A stretch of DNA of 64,000 nt from Aquisalimonas sp. 2447 (GCF_012044895.1 NZ_CP050695.1:3564501-3628500), one strand, 5' to 3'; shown: positions 53,195-61,890, numbered from the stretch's first letter. Notes: a model not told the origin generated them from the letters alone. Made by a program: numbers and translations.

Positions 53195-54403
53195 ATGAAC
53201 CCGACACGCATCCTGCGCCTGCAGCCCGGCGCCCCCGACCAGGCCCAGTGGATCCTCGTGGACCGCGACGGCGCCGTGGAGCAGCAGGGCGAGTGCGCCC
53301 TTGACCAGGTCGCCGGCAACGGCCGCGATCTCGTGGTGCTGGTGCCCTCGGAGGAGGTGCTGCTGGCGTCGGTGAATGTTCCCACCCAGAGCCGGCAGAA
53401 GCTGATCCAGGCCATCCCCTTCGCGCTGGAGGACCAGCTGACCAGCGATATCGAGGATCTCCATTTCGTCCCCGGCACCCGCCAGCCGGACGGCAGCTGC
53501 CCGGTGGCGGTGGTGGAACATACCCGCATGCGCGCCTGGCTGGACGCCCTCAACGACGCCGGGCTGGCGCCCATGCGCATGGTGCCGGACGTCCTCGCCC
53601 TGCCGCGCCAGGGCGACGCCTGGACGGGTGTCATCGACGGCCAGCGGGTGCTGGTGCGGACCGGCGCCAGTACTGGCTTCGCCGGTGAGGCCGAAAACCT
53701 GGCAATCCTCCTGGATGCCGCCCTGGAAGAGGCCGGCGATGCGCCTCCGGGGCACATCCTCATCGACGGCGCAGAAGAAACACCGGAACTGGCGCATGAT
53801 GTCCCCTTCAGTGCGGGCCAGCGGGATGCAGCCCGGGCACTGGCCGCCGGGGTGGCCGCCGGCGGACTCGCGCCGGCGGAGCTGCGCACCGGTGCGTACA
53901 CCAGCAGCAGCGACCGGCGCGCCTGGTTGCGCCCCTGGATCCCCGCGGCCGCGTTGCTACTGACCTGGATCGTGCTCGACACTGGCCAGCTGCTCAGCGA
54001 GCGCTGGCAATTGCAGCAGGAGCTGAACACCCTGGATACCCGCGTGGAGGAGCTGTTCTTCGACGTTTTCCCGGACGCCAACCGGCTCACCGCGCCGCGA
54101 CAGCGCATGGAGAGCCAGCTCAACCGCCTGCGCGGCGGCGACCGGCCCGCCGGCGATGACCTCCTGGATACCCTGCTGCTGGTGGGCCCCTACCTGGAAG
54201 GCGAAGACGACTTTCGGCTCACCGGCCTGAGCTGGCGTGGCGACAGCCTGGAGCTCGAGCTGCGCGCCAGCTCGCTGCAGCGTCTGGACGCCCTGCAGCA
54301 GACCCTGGACGACGAGGACGCCCTGGCCGCCGAGATCCGGCAGGCCCGCTCCGAGGACGACGAAGTCCACGGACGCCTGCTGGTACGGAGGCAGCCGTCA
54401 TGA
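53195..54403 (+). CDS. gspL: Type II secretion system platform protein L
   Basis: A 402-residue bitopic protein linking the ATPase to the platform. The cytoplasmic actin-like domain (about 1-245) has VVLVPSEEVLLASVNVP and LIQAIPFALEDQLTSDIEDL, followed by a membrane segment (WIPAAALLLTWIVLDTG) and a ferredoxin-like periplasmic domain. It starts 101 bp after gspK, the widest gap in the operon. Confidence 0.94.
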   Translation: MNPTRILRLQPGAPDQAQWILVDRDGAVEQQGECALDQVAGNGRDLVVLVPSEEVLLASVNVPTQSRQKLIQAIPFALEDQLTSDIEDLHFVPGTRQPDGSCPVAVVEHTRMRAWLDALNDAGLAPMRMVPDVLALPRQGDAWTGVIDGQRVLVRTGASTGFAGEAENLAILLDAALEEAGDAPPGHILIDGAEETPELAHDVPFSAGQRDAARALAAGVAAGGLAPAELRTGAYTSSSDRRAWLRPWIPAAALLLTWIVLDTGQLLSERWQLQQELNTLDTRVEELFFDVFPDANRLTAPRQRMESQLNRLRGGDRPAGDDLLDTLLLVGPYLEGEDDFRLTGLSWRGDSLELELRASSLQRLDALQQTLDDEDALAAEIRQARSEDDEVHGRLLVRRQPS

Positions 54404-54885
54404 TGCAGTGGTGGCAGTCACTCTCGGCACGGGACCGGCGGGTTCTCATCATCGGCGCCGCCGCGGTTGCGGTGATCCTCTATGTCTTCGGCCTGCGCAT
54501 TCCGTCCCACAATGCCGTCGCCGAGCTGGAAACCCAGGTGCGCGAGGAACGCGAACTGGTCAACTGGATGGAACAGGCGCGCCGGGAAATCTACGCCCTG
54601 CGGGGCCAGGGTGACCCGGACGCCGACGCCGCAACCCGCCGCTCCCTGTTCTCTCTCGCCGACGAGAGCGCCCGACAAGCCGGGCTGGGACCAGTACTCC
54701 AACGGGTGGAGCCCACCGGCGACAACGGCGCGCGGGTGAACTTCGAGAACATCGCCTTCGACGAACTCATCTCCTGGCTCGCCCGTATGCGCAGCGAGCA
54801 CGGCGTCGTCGCCGACCAGCTCACCGTGCGCCGCGGCGCCGATGATGGGCGCGTGGACGTGCAACTGGTGCTGGAGCCTGCATGA
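54400..54885 (+). CDS. gspM: Type II secretion system platform protein M
   Basis: A 161-residue bitopic partner of GspL: WWQSLSARDRRVLIIGAAAV leads into one membrane segment, then a periplasmic ferredoxin-like domain. Overlaps gspL and gspN by 4 nt. Confidence 0.92.
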   Translation: MMQWWQSLSARDRRVLIIGAAAVAVILYVFGLRIPSHNAVAELETQVREERELVNWMEQARREIYALRGQGDPDADAATRRSLFSLADESARQAGLGPVLQRVEPTGDNGARVNFENIAFDELISWLARMRSEHGVVADQLTVRRGADDGRVDVQLVLEPA

Positions 54886-55676
54886 TGCGATGGATCGGCC
54901 TGATTTCCCTGGGCACGGTGGTGTTTGTGATCACCCTGGTGGTGACGGTGCCGGCGCCGCAGGCCTACCGGTTGCTGGGAGACCAGTTGCCCGCCCAGGC
55001 CTGGGGCCTGCACGGTTCGCTGTGGGACGGCGAAGCGGCGGTGGTGATGGTGGACGGCGTGCGCATCGACCGGCTGCGCTGGCGGCTGGACGGCTCGGCA
55101 CTGCGCAGCGGGCGCATCGCCTACCAGATCTCCGGGCGTCTCGCCGAGGGCGAGTTCTCCGGGCATGTGGCGACCCGCACCGGCGCACACATCCGGCTCA
55201 GTGACGTGCGCGCCAACCTGGGCGCCGACAGTCTGGTGCGCATGGTCGGTGCCACGGACTACCCCGCCACCCTTGGCGGCACTGTGGACGCCTACATCCG
55301 TGAAGCCGATGTGGAGGGCGAACGCCCCACCTGGATCGACGGTGTGGTGAGCTGGGACAACGCCAGTGTCTCTGCCTTCGGCGAGTCGGTAGAACTGGGC
55401 AGTTTCGGCGTACGACTGGACACCGGCCCCGGGGGTGAACTGCGGGGCGACCTGCAGACCACCCGGGAGGGCCCGCTGCGCATTACCGGCGACGTGGAAC
55501 TGCTGCTGGACGGTACCGCGACCGGCCGTGCCTCGGTCATCACCACGGAGCAGGCCGGAGAGAATCTCCTCCAGGGCATGATGGCCCTGGGCATCCCAGA
55601 TCCCGAGCAGGAGCTGGATATTCGCTTCGAGGGCAACATCAACGACCCCATGGGCTTCCAGGGCTACCTGGAGTAA
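54882..55676 (+). CDS. gspN: Type II secretion system protein N
   Basis: A 264-residue inner-membrane-anchored periplasmic protein. One N-terminal membrane segment (LISLGTVVFVITLVVTVPAP) precedes the GspN domain (QLPAQAWGLHGSLWDGEAAV, LRWRLDGSALRSGRIAYQIS). GspN is present in only some T2SS. It overlaps gspM by 4 nt and is the last gene of the operon. No prepilin peptidase (gspO) follows. Confidence 0.9.
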   Translation: MMRWIGLISLGTVVFVITLVVTVPAPQAYRLLGDQLPAQAWGLHGSLWDGEAAVVMVDGVRIDRLRWRLDGSALRSGRIAYQISGRLAEGEFSGHVATRTGAHIRLSDVRANLGADSLVRMVGATDYPATLGGTVDAYIREADVEGERPTWIDGVVSWDNASVSAFGESVELGSFGVRLDTGPGGELRGDLQTTREGPLRITGDVELLLDGTATGRASVITTEQAGENLLQGMMALGIPDPEQELDIRFEGNINDPMGFQGYLE

Positions 55677-55762
55677 CGCCGCCGACCCGCTTTCGACGCA
55701 CTGCAACAACGGCCTCAGGGTGTAAACTGGGCAGCTAATTCCTCCGTGAGCACGAGGCCGGC

Positions 55763-56332
55763 ATGCCGAAAAAGCCCGAGATCCTGTCCACCCGCACCGT
55801 CGCCCAGTCCCGCCTGTTCCGCGTGGAAGCCGTGGACCTGCGCTTCGCCAATGGCGTGGAAGTGGAGTTCGAGCGCATGCGTGGTGCCGGGCGCATCGGC
55901 GCCGTGATCATCGTGCCGGTGCTGGACAACGACACCCTGGTGCTGATCCGCGAGTATGGCGTCGGCCTGGAGCGCTATGAGCTGGGGCTGCCCAAGGGCC
56001 GGGTGGAGCCCGGCGAGGACATGCTGGAAGCGGCCAACCGGGAGATCATGGAAGAGATCGGCTATGCCGCCGAGCGGCTCACACCCCTGCGTGCCCTCAG
56101 CCTCGCTCCGGGCTACCTGGGCCATCGCACCCAGATCATTCTCGCAGAAGGGCTGTATCCCCATAGCGCCCCCGGCGACGAGCCGGAACCGCTGGAAGTC
56201 GTCCAGCGCCCCCTGGCCGACCTGGAGGACCTGGTGCTGGAGGAGGAGTTCAGCGAGGGCCGCTCCATCGCCGCGCTGTACCTGGCGCGGGACCACCTGC
56301 GCCGGCGTGACGCCGGGACGGAGAATCGGTGA
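55763..56332 (+). CDS. nudE: ADP compounds hydrolase NudE (Nudix)
   Basis: A 189-residue Nudix hydrolase acting on ADP-ribose, NADH and Ap3A-type compounds. The Nudix box is complete: GLPKGRVEPGEDMLEAANRE continuing into IMEEIGY. The N-terminal part (LSTRTVAQSRLFRVEAVDL) is NudE-like. The stop overlaps the cysQ GTG by 4 nt, an arrangement well known from other gammaproteobacteria. Confidence 0.93.
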   Translation: MPKKPEILSTRTVAQSRLFRVEAVDLRFANGVEVEFERMRGAGRIGAVIIVPVLDNDTLVLIREYGVGLERYELGLPKGRVEPGEDMLEAANREIMEEIGYAAERLTPLRALSLAPGYLGHRTQIILAEGLYPHSAPGDEPEPLEVVQRPLADLEDLVLEEEFSEGRSIAALYLARDHLRRRDAGTENR

Positions 56333-57150
56333 ACCAGGCCACGCTTCGCCGCCTGCTGCCACAGATCCAGCAACTCGCCCGGCAGGCGGGCAGCGCGATC
56401 CTGGACGTCTACCGCAACGAGTTCACGGTGGACGCCAAGGCGGATCAGTCCCCGGTCACTCCGGCGGATCGCCGCGCAAACCGGGTGCTGCGCGACGGGC
56501 TGGCACGGCTGGAGCCGGGGCTGCCCGTTGTGTCCGAGGAGACGGCACCACCGGGATTCCGCGAACGGCGGGACTGGCAACGCTACTGGCTGGTGGATCC
56601 GCTGGACGGCACCCGCCAGTTCATCGCCCGCTCCGACCAGTTCGCCGTGAACATCGCCCTGGTGGAGCGCCACCGCCCGGTGCTGGGCATCGTGCATGCG
56701 CCGGCCCTGGGCCAGACATGGTTCGGTGGCCCCGGCCTGGGGGCCTTCCGTCAGGCAGACGGCGGCGAACCGGAAGCGATCCGGGTCGCGCCCCGGGCGC
56801 AGGATCCGTTACGCATTGTCCTCGGTAACAGCCGCCCCGGCCCCCGTACCCGCGCCACCCTGGAGCGTCTGCCGGAGTACGAAACGCGCATCTGGGGTGC
56901 CTCCATCAAGTTCTGCCTGATTGCCGAAGGCAATGCCGACCTGTTCCCCCGATACGGCCCCATCTCCGAGTGGGACATGGCCGCCGCCCAGGCCATCCTC
57001 GAGGCCGCCGGCGGCCACCTCACCGACATGCGGCAACTGCGGCCGATCCGCTACAACACCGCAGAGTCACTGACCACCAGCGATATTCTCGCCTTTGCCG
57101 ACAAACGCGTGGACTGGCGGCGATACCTCGCCGGGGAAGTGCAACCGTAG
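56329..57150 (+). CDS. cysQ: 3'(2'),5'-bisphosphate nucleotidase CysQ
   Basis: Hydrolyses 3'-phosphoadenosine 5'-phosphate left from sulfate assimilation. 273 residues of the inositol-monophosphatase fold. The metal-binding motifs are VVSEET, WLVDPLDGTRQFI and ISEWDMAAAQAILEAAGG. Lithium-sensitive phosphatase family. The GTG at 56329 overlaps the nudE stop. It is followed by a run of REP-type repeats. Confidence 0.95.
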   Translation: MNQATLRRLLPQIQQLARQAGSAILDVYRNEFTVDAKADQSPVTPADRRANRVLRDGLARLEPGLPVVSEETAPPGFRERRDWQRYWLVDPLDGTRQFIARSDQFAVNIALVERHRPVLGIVHAPALGQTWFGGPGLGAFRQADGGEPEAIRVAPRAQDPLRIVLGNSRPGPRTRATLERLPEYETRIWGASIKFCLIAEGNADLFPRYGPISEWDMAAAQAILEAAGGHLTDMRQLRPIRYNTAESLTTSDILAFADKRVDWRRYLAGEVQP

Positions 57151-57155
57151 TAACC

Positions 57156-57367
57156 GTAGGGTGGACCTTCTGGTCCACCATTGCGGGCTTCGGGGAACCA
57201 CCTTGGCTTGGATGCCAGGGGAAGGCGGACCTTCAGGTCCGCCATGGCAAGACATGCGGGCCCGGGCGGTTGATAAATGCCTCAACGGCGGATCTGAAGA
57301 TCCGCCCTACGCCCTACGCGGAGGGTCGAGCCGTCCTGCATCCGTAGGGCGGACCTTCAGGTCCGCC
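57156..57367. repeat. Four GTAG-headed REP palindromes
   Basis: Copies at 57156-57179 (stem changed to GGTGGACC with compensating change), 57224-57243 (hairpin only), 57287-57310 (reverse orientation, compensated GGATC/GATCC stem) and 57344-57367 (identical to the copy at 36671). Compensated stem changes show that the hairpin, rather than the sequence, is conserved. The last copy includes the stop codon of the DUF2007 gene. Confidence 0.85.
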
Positions 57368-57680
57368 GCGGCGGCTTCTCCCTGCCGCAGTTCCAGCACT
57401 GCGCGAACTGCGGCTCCAGGTCCTCGCCACAGCCCGGGCAGCCCCAGTTGGCCTCGTCGGTGGGCGGATCCTCCAGGGCCTCCCGCACCACCCGCTCGGC
57501 CCGCTCATAGTCGATCTCCCGCTCCACCCACAGTTCCGGCCACACCGCCGTGGGTGGCAGCTCGCCGGCACCGCTGACCAGGCCCATGTTGCGGGTGGTA
57601 CAGCGGATGCCCTCGGCCTCCAGGACGTTGCGCATGTGCCCCACCAGCAGAGGGCTGTGGGCGCTGTAGACACATTTCAT
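57357..57680 (-). CDS. DUF2007 protein with C-terminal zinc ribbon
   Basis: A 107-residue protein. The N-terminal DUF2007 part (MKCVYSAHSPLLVGHMRNVLEAEG, split over residues 1-24, and VWPELWVEREIDYERAERVV) resembles signal-transducing PII-like or binding domains. The C-terminus has a two-knuckle zinc ribbon (CPGCGEDLEPQFAQCWNCG). Function unknown. The ATG at 57680 has ggagag 5 nt upstream. The last codons and stop lie in a REP element, so the protein's C-terminal RRT is encoded by the repeat. Confidence 0.82.
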   Translation of the reverse strand: MKCVYSAHSPLLVGHMRNVLEAEGIRCTTRNMGLVSGAGELPPTAVWPELWVEREIDYERAERVVREALEDPPTDEANWGCPGCGEDLEPQFAQCWNCGREKPPRRT

Positions 57681-57707
57681 GGGCTCTCCGGCACGGCCAG
57701 ACGTCGG

Positions 57708-57791
57708 GGTTTTCGGGGCTGAAGCCCCTCCCACAAGCTCGCTCCCGGCCGCCGGGCACCTTCTGTGGGAGGGGCTTCAGCCCCGAAAACC
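57708..57791. repeat. Inverted pair of GTGGGAG-headed REP palindromes
   Basis: A 28-bp element at 57708-57735 (TCGGGGCTGAAGCCCCTCCC core) is repeated exactly in reverse at 57764-57791, with a 28-bp spacer. Each copy has a GGGGCT-TC-AGCCCC hairpin. It resembles REPs of pseudomonads and differs in the stem from those flanking the RAYT gene. It lies between ackA and the DUF2007 gene and may act as a terminator. Confidence 0.82.
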
Positions 57792-57799
57792 GTATGCCT

Positions 57800-58969
57800 T
57801 CAAGATAGCAACTTCAGGGTGTGGCGGGCGATCATGCCCTCCTCGTCGGTGGGTACCACCAGCACCGGGCGGGTGTCGGCGCTGTTGATCACGCGCTGGT
57901 TGTCCCTGTTGGCGGCGCTGTCCACGGCGAAGCCAAGCCCGCCCAGGTGCGCAACAATGGCCGCCCGCACCGCTGGGGCGTTTTCGCCCACCCCGGCAGT
58001 AAACACCAGGGCGTCCAGGCCGCCCAGCGCCACGGCCAGGGAGCCGATCTCCCGGGCGGCGCGGTAGGTGTAGGTGGCCACCGCCTCGGCGGCCGCGGGA
58101 TCGTCGCTGGCCAGGAGTTCGCGCATGTCATGGCTGATCCCGGACATGCCCAGCAGCCCGGAGCGGTGATAGAGCATGTCCTGGATCTCTTCCCGGCCCA
58201 GACCCTGTTCCAGGAAGTACAGCACCACGCCCGGATCCAGGGCGCCGCAGCGCTGGCCCATGGGCAGGCCGTCCAGGGCGGTGAAACCCATGCTGGTGCC
58301 GACACTGGCGCCGGCATCCATGGCACAGAGGCTGGCGCCGTTCCCGAGGTGGGCAACGATGACCTTGCCCGACAGGAGATCCGGGTGCTCGTCGTGGAGG
58401 CGCTCGGCAATGGCCTCGTAGGAGAGGCCGTGAAAGCCGTAGCGCAGCACGCCGCGCTCGGTCCACTCCCTGGGGATGGCGAAACGCTGGGCAACGGCGG
58501 GCTGGGTACGATGGAACGCCGTATCAAAGCACGCCACCTGGGGCAGTTCCGGCCGCAGGTCGGCCAGGATCCGCGCGGGGGCCAGGTTGTGGGGCTGGTG
58601 GAGCGGCGCGAGGCTGCTCAGCGCCTCCAGGGCGTCCATGTTGGCGTCGGTGAGCCGCGCCGGGGCGTGGAAGTCGGTACCACCGTGGACAACACGGTGG
58701 CCCACGGCCAGCAGGCTCTGGTAGCCCACGGCCTGGTCCAGCCACCCCAGCAGCCGCTCCAGGGCCTGACGATGCCCGGCTGCGGCCAGGGTTTCATCCA
58801 CCTGCGGCACCTTGCCGGCCCCGAACACACGAAAGCGCGCGCGATTCCCGCCCAGGCCGTCGGCCTGGCCCTGCCAGTCCGGGTTGCGGAGATCACCGTC
58901 GGTGGCGTAGACGGCGAACTTGATGCTGGACGAGCCGGCATTGAGAACCAGCAGGCGCTTTCCGGACAT
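57800..58969 (-). CDS. ackA: Acetate/propionate kinase
   Basis: Interconverts acyl phosphate plus ADP with a short-chain acid plus ATP. 389 residues; the ASKHA-fold motifs are VLNAGSSSIKFAVY at the start, HRVVHGGTDF, FDTAFHRT, YGFHGLSYEAIAERL, VAHLGNGASLCAM and FTAGVGENAPAVRAA. Its ATG overlaps the phosphotransacylase stop by 1 nt (TGATG), so the two should act together. It ends next to a REP pair. Confidence 0.94.
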   Translation of the reverse strand: MSGKRLLVLNAGSSSIKFAVYATDGDLRNPDWQGQADGLGGNRARFRVFGAGKVPQVDETLAAAGHRQALERLLGWLDQAVGYQSLLAVGHRVVHGGTDFHAPARLTDANMDALEALSSLAPLHQPHNLAPARILADLRPELPQVACFDTAFHRTQPAVAQRFAIPREWTERGVLRYGFHGLSYEAIAERLHDEHPDLLSGKVIVAHLGNGASLCAMDAGASVGTSMGFTALDGLPMGQRCGALDPGVVLYFLEQGLGREEIQDMLYHRSGLLGMSGISHDMRELLASDDPAAAEAVATYTYRAAREIGSLAVALGGLDALVFTAGVGENAPAVRAAIVAHLGGLGFAVDSAANRDNQRVINSADTRPVLVVPTDEEGMIARHTLKLLS

Positions 58970-59931
58970 CAGGGTGTCCTCCCCGAGGCGCGGTAGTGGG
59001 CCAGCAGCAGGGCAATGGCACAGGAGGCGGCACGGGAGAAGAGATCATCGGCGCGGCTGGTAAGCACGATGGGCACCCGCGCGCCCAGCACGATGCCGGC
59101 GGCATCGGCGTCGGCCAGGTAGTGGAGCTGCTTGCCCAGCATGTTGGCGGATTCGAGATCCGGCGCCAGCAGGATGTCCGCGCGACCGGCCACGTCGGAG
59201 CGGATCCCCTTGGTGCGCACCGCCTCCTCGGAGATGGCGTTGTCGAAGCCCAGCGGCCCGTCCAGCAACCCGCCGCGGATCTGACCGCGGTCGGCCATCT
59301 TGCACAGGGCCGCGGCATCGATGGTGGAGCGGATCTGCGGATTCACCTCTTCGGTGGCCGACAGGATCGCCACCAGCGGCCGTTCCACCCCCAGGGCCTG
59401 GGCCAGTTCGATGGCGTTACGGGTAATGTCGGCCTTGGCCAGCAGGTCCGGCTCGATATTCAGCGCGGAGTCGGTAATCAGAAGCGGCCGCGGGTAGGTG
59501 GGCACGTCCATGGCCCAGACGTGGCTCATGCGCCTCTCGGTGCGCAAACCGCTCTTGCGGGTGACGATGGCGCGCATGAGTTCGTCGGTGTGCAGCTTGC
59601 CCTTCATCAGTGCACCCACATGGCCGCGGGCGGCCAGGTCGACGGCATGCTCCGCGGCCTCGTGGCTGTGCTCGGTAGCGATGATCTCGACCTCGCCGAG
59701 GTCCAGGCCGTGTTCCTCGGCGCAGGCGCGGATCTTGGCCTCGGGGCCCACCAGCACCGGCTCGATGAGGTCCCGGTCCCGCGCCTCCAGGGCGCCGGCC
59801 AGGCTGGGCTCGTCCACGGGATGCACCACCGCGGTACGCAGGGTCTCCAGCCCCTGGGCCTGCTGTAGCAGGCGCTGGAGCTGGCGGTGCTTTTTCAGTG
59901 CGGGGTCGTCCGCGTGATTCTTGCTGCCCAT
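58969..59931 (-). CDS. Phosphate acetyl/butyryltransferase (PtaB type)
   Basis: Transfers a short acyl group between CoA and phosphate. 320 residues, with the family segments EPVLVGPEAKIRACAEEHGL, GHVGALMKGKLHTDELMRAI and LLITDSALNIEPDL. It resembles the phosphotransacylase half of the bifunctional enoyl-CoA hydratase/phosphate acetyltransferase proteins; the hydratase (MaoC) half is absent here. A separate MaoC gene lies 3 kb upstream. The ATG at 59931 has aaggaaag upstream; longer frames are shadows. It sits between fabI and ackA in one operon. Confidence 0.88.
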   Translation of the reverse strand: MGSKNHADDPALKKHRQLQRLLQQAQGLETLRTAVVHPVDEPSLAGALEARDRDLIEPVLVGPEAKIRACAEEHGLDLGEVEIIATEHSHEAAEHAVDLAARGHVGALMKGKLHTDELMRAIVTRKSGLRTERRMSHVWAMDVPTYPRPLLITDSALNIEPDLLAKADITRNAIELAQALGVERPLVAILSATEEVNPQIRSTIDAAALCKMADRGQIRGGLLDGPLGFDNAISEEAVRTKGIRSDVAGRADILLAPDLESANMLGKQLHYLADADAAGIVLGARVPIVLTSRADDLFSRAASCAIALLLAHYRASGRTP

Positions 59932-59947
59932 TGGTCTTTCCTTGTGG

Positions 59948-60721
59948 TCAGCCGACCACGTGGTAGCCGGCGTCGATGTAGGTGGTGTTGCCGGTGATGG
60001 TCCTGGCCCGGTCACTGACCAGGAACGCCGCAGCGGCACCGACGTCATCGATGTCTGCCAGGTTGTCCTGGGGTGCACGCTGCCGGGCGCGCTCCAGGAG
60101 GTCGTCGAAGCGCTGGATGCCGGACGCGGCACGGGTCTTCAGCGGGCCGGGCGAGAGCGCGTGCACGCGGATGCCCTGGGGGCCGAGCTCTGCGGCGGCG
60201 TAACGCACGCTGGCTTCCAGGGCGGCTTTCACGGGCCCCATGAGGTTGTAGTCTTCCACCACCTTTTCCGCACCGTAGAAGCTGACGGTGAGCAGGGCGC
60301 CGCCTCTGGGCATGAGGGGCTCGGCCATGTGTGCCATGCGCAGGAAGCTGTGGCAGGAGACGTCCATGGCCTGGAGGAAGCCGGCCTGGCTGCTGTCCAC
60401 CACGCGGGCGTGCAGGTCGTCTCTGGGGGCGAAGGCGATGGAGTGCAGCAGGAAGTCGAGCTGGCCCCATTCGGCTTCGATGGTTTCGAATACGGATTCC
60501 AGCTGACCGGGCTCGCGGACGTCGCAGGGCATGAACAGGCTGGCGTGCACGCGCTCGGCCAGGGGGCGGACCCACGGCAGGGCCTTGTCGTTGACGTAGG
60601 TCATTGCCAGTTCGGCGCCCAGTTCGTGGAAGGCCCTGGCACAGGCCCAGGCGATGGAATCCTCGTTGGCGACGCCGACGACGAGGCCGCGCTTGCCTTT
60701 CAATGAGAGGAAATCGGACAT
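59948..60721 (-). CDS. fabI: Enoyl-ACP reductase (NADH)
   Basis: Reduces the trans-2-enoyl-ACP in the last step of each fatty-acid elongation cycle. 257 residues of the SDR fold: GKRGLVVGVANEDSIAWACA at the N-terminus, the catalytic Y-x6-K in DYNLMGPVKAALEASVRY, and VHALSPGPLKTRAASGI. The ATG at 60721 gives the canonical start MSDFLSLKGKRG; the open frame upstream comes from a repeat. It is 16 bp upstream of the phosphotransacylase gene, so fabI-pta-ackA form an operon behind a 32-bp inverted repeat. Confidence 0.97.
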   Translation of the reverse strand: MSDFLSLKGKRGLVVGVANEDSIAWACARAFHELGAELAMTYVNDKALPWVRPLAERVHASLFMPCDVREPGQLESVFETIEAEWGQLDFLLHSIAFAPRDDLHARVVDSSQAGFLQAMDVSCHSFLRMAHMAEPLMPRGGALLTVSFYGAEKVVEDYNLMGPVKAALEASVRYAAAELGPQGIRVHALSPGPLKTRAASGIQRFDDLLERARQRAPQDNLADIDDVGAAAAFLVSDRARTITGNTTYIDAGYHVVG

Positions 60722-60760
60722 TGCTGTTTCTGACCCCACTGTTGAAGGTGCCTTCGATCC

Positions 60761-60878
60761 GGGGCACCGAGGGCGGGACGACACTTCCGGGGACGCTGTG
60801 AATACATCCATGTACGCTTGGCGCTGGCCATCCATGGCCAGCGACACCCCGGAAGTGTCGTCCCGCCCTCGGTGCTCC
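60761..60878. repeat. 32-bp inverted repeat with inner hairpin upstream of fabI
   Basis: Arms 60761-60792 and 60847-60878 are reverse complements with 31 of 32 matches (core CGAGGGCGGGACGACACTTC). The 54-bp interior contains a second palindrome GCTGGCCA-TCCA-TGGCCAGC. Folded as one strand it would be a long stem with an inner stem-loop. It lies 40 bp upstream of the fabI start and ends 60 bp before the small mscS gene. Confidence 0.9.
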
Positions 60879-60937
60879 CTGGGAATTCAAGCCGACCATC
60901 GCAGAATATGCTGCGCTGCACCGTAACGCATCCCAGC

Positions 60938-61843
60938 TTAACGCGTACTGCCAACATCCTCTTGATCTGAGTCATCCGGGCGGCGCTGTTCCCGAGCGCG
61001 CTCGACCGGCTCCACCTGCCGCACGGGGAAAGGCTCCGTGGCGCTGCCGGCGTACAGGCTCACGTGCGGGAACGGAATCTGGATGCCGGCGGCGTCGAAG
61101 GCCTTTTTCACTTCCATGGGCAGGCCGTTGCGCAGCTCTATGAAGTTCTCCCGAAGGGTCCACACGGAGTACTGGAGTTCGATGCCGGAGTCGCCGAAGG
61201 CCAGGAAGAACAGCTGCGGTTTGGGCTCTTCCAGGGACAGCGGGTTGGCGTCGCTGACGGCCTCCAGGGTGTTTTTTACCCGGTCCAGGTCTTCCTTGTA
61301 GGCAACACTGACTTTCATGTCGAAGCGCCGGATGGGGAAGCGCGAGAAGTTGGTGACCTGGGCTTTGACCAGGGTCTCGTTGGGCACGCGCACGAACAGG
61401 TTGTCCCGGGTGCGCAGCTTCACCGACAGCAGATCGATGGCCAGGACTTCACCGACGGTGTCGCCGATCTGAACAAAATCGCCGATCTGGAACGGGCGTT
61501 CGGCGATCAGGAACAGGCCGCTGATGAGGTTGGAGGCGGAGGTCTGGGAGGCGAAGCCGATGGCCACGGTGAGGATGCCCGCCGCGCCCAGCAGCACGCC
61601 GAGACGGAAACCCAGCTGGTGGAGCGCCGAGGCGACCACCAGGCCGAGGATGACGTAGAACACCACCCGGCGGAGGATGATGGTCTGGTGGACGTCCAGC
61701 CGCAGGGCCAGCAGACGGCCGGCCGCGCGGGCCACGAGCCGCGCCAGCAACCAGCCCACGAACAGGATGATGGCCGCCTGCAGCCAGCCGGCCCAGTTGA
61801 CGCCCAGCAGTTGGTTCCAGAGGCCAGTGCCCAGCTCACCCAC
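60938..61843 (-). CDS. Small mechanosensitive channel, MscS family
   Basis: A 301-residue channel of classical MscS length. Three membrane segments (about 15-37, 58-78, 82-115) include the pore helix LGVLLGAAGILTVAIGFASQ. The beta domain carries ERPFQIGDFVQIGDTVGEVL and the C-terminal part IPFPHVSLYAGS. It should be tension-gated and protect against hypo-osmotic shock. It is upstream of the fabI operon on the same strand and downstream of an unrecognised gene. Together with the 770-residue MscS at 4.6-6.9 kb, it fits an osmotically variable habitat. Confidence 0.93.
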   Translation of the reverse strand: MGELGTGLWNQLLGVNWAGWLQAAIILFVGWLLARLVARAAGRLLALRLDVHQTIILRRVVFYVILGLVVASALHQLGFRLGVLLGAAGILTVAIGFASQTSASNLISGLFLIAERPFQIGDFVQIGDTVGEVLAIDLLSVKLRTRDNLFVRVPNETLVKAQVTNFSRFPIRRFDMKVSVAYKEDLDRVKNTLEAVSDANPLSLEEPKPQLFFLAFGDSGIELQYSVWTLRENFIELRNGLPMEVKKAFDAAGIQIPFPHVSLYAGSATEPFPVRQVEPVERAREQRRPDDSDQEDVGSTR

Positions 61844-61878
61844 GATCTGTCTCCACGATTACCCGGCCACGATTCGTT

Positions 61879-61890
61879 GTCATTGCGAGC
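61879..61890. repeat. GTCATTGCG-type repeat, short fragment
   Basis: GTCATTGCGAGC in the 52-bp gap between two minus-strand genes matches the arm of the palindrome at 11218-11304. Confidence 0.45.
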
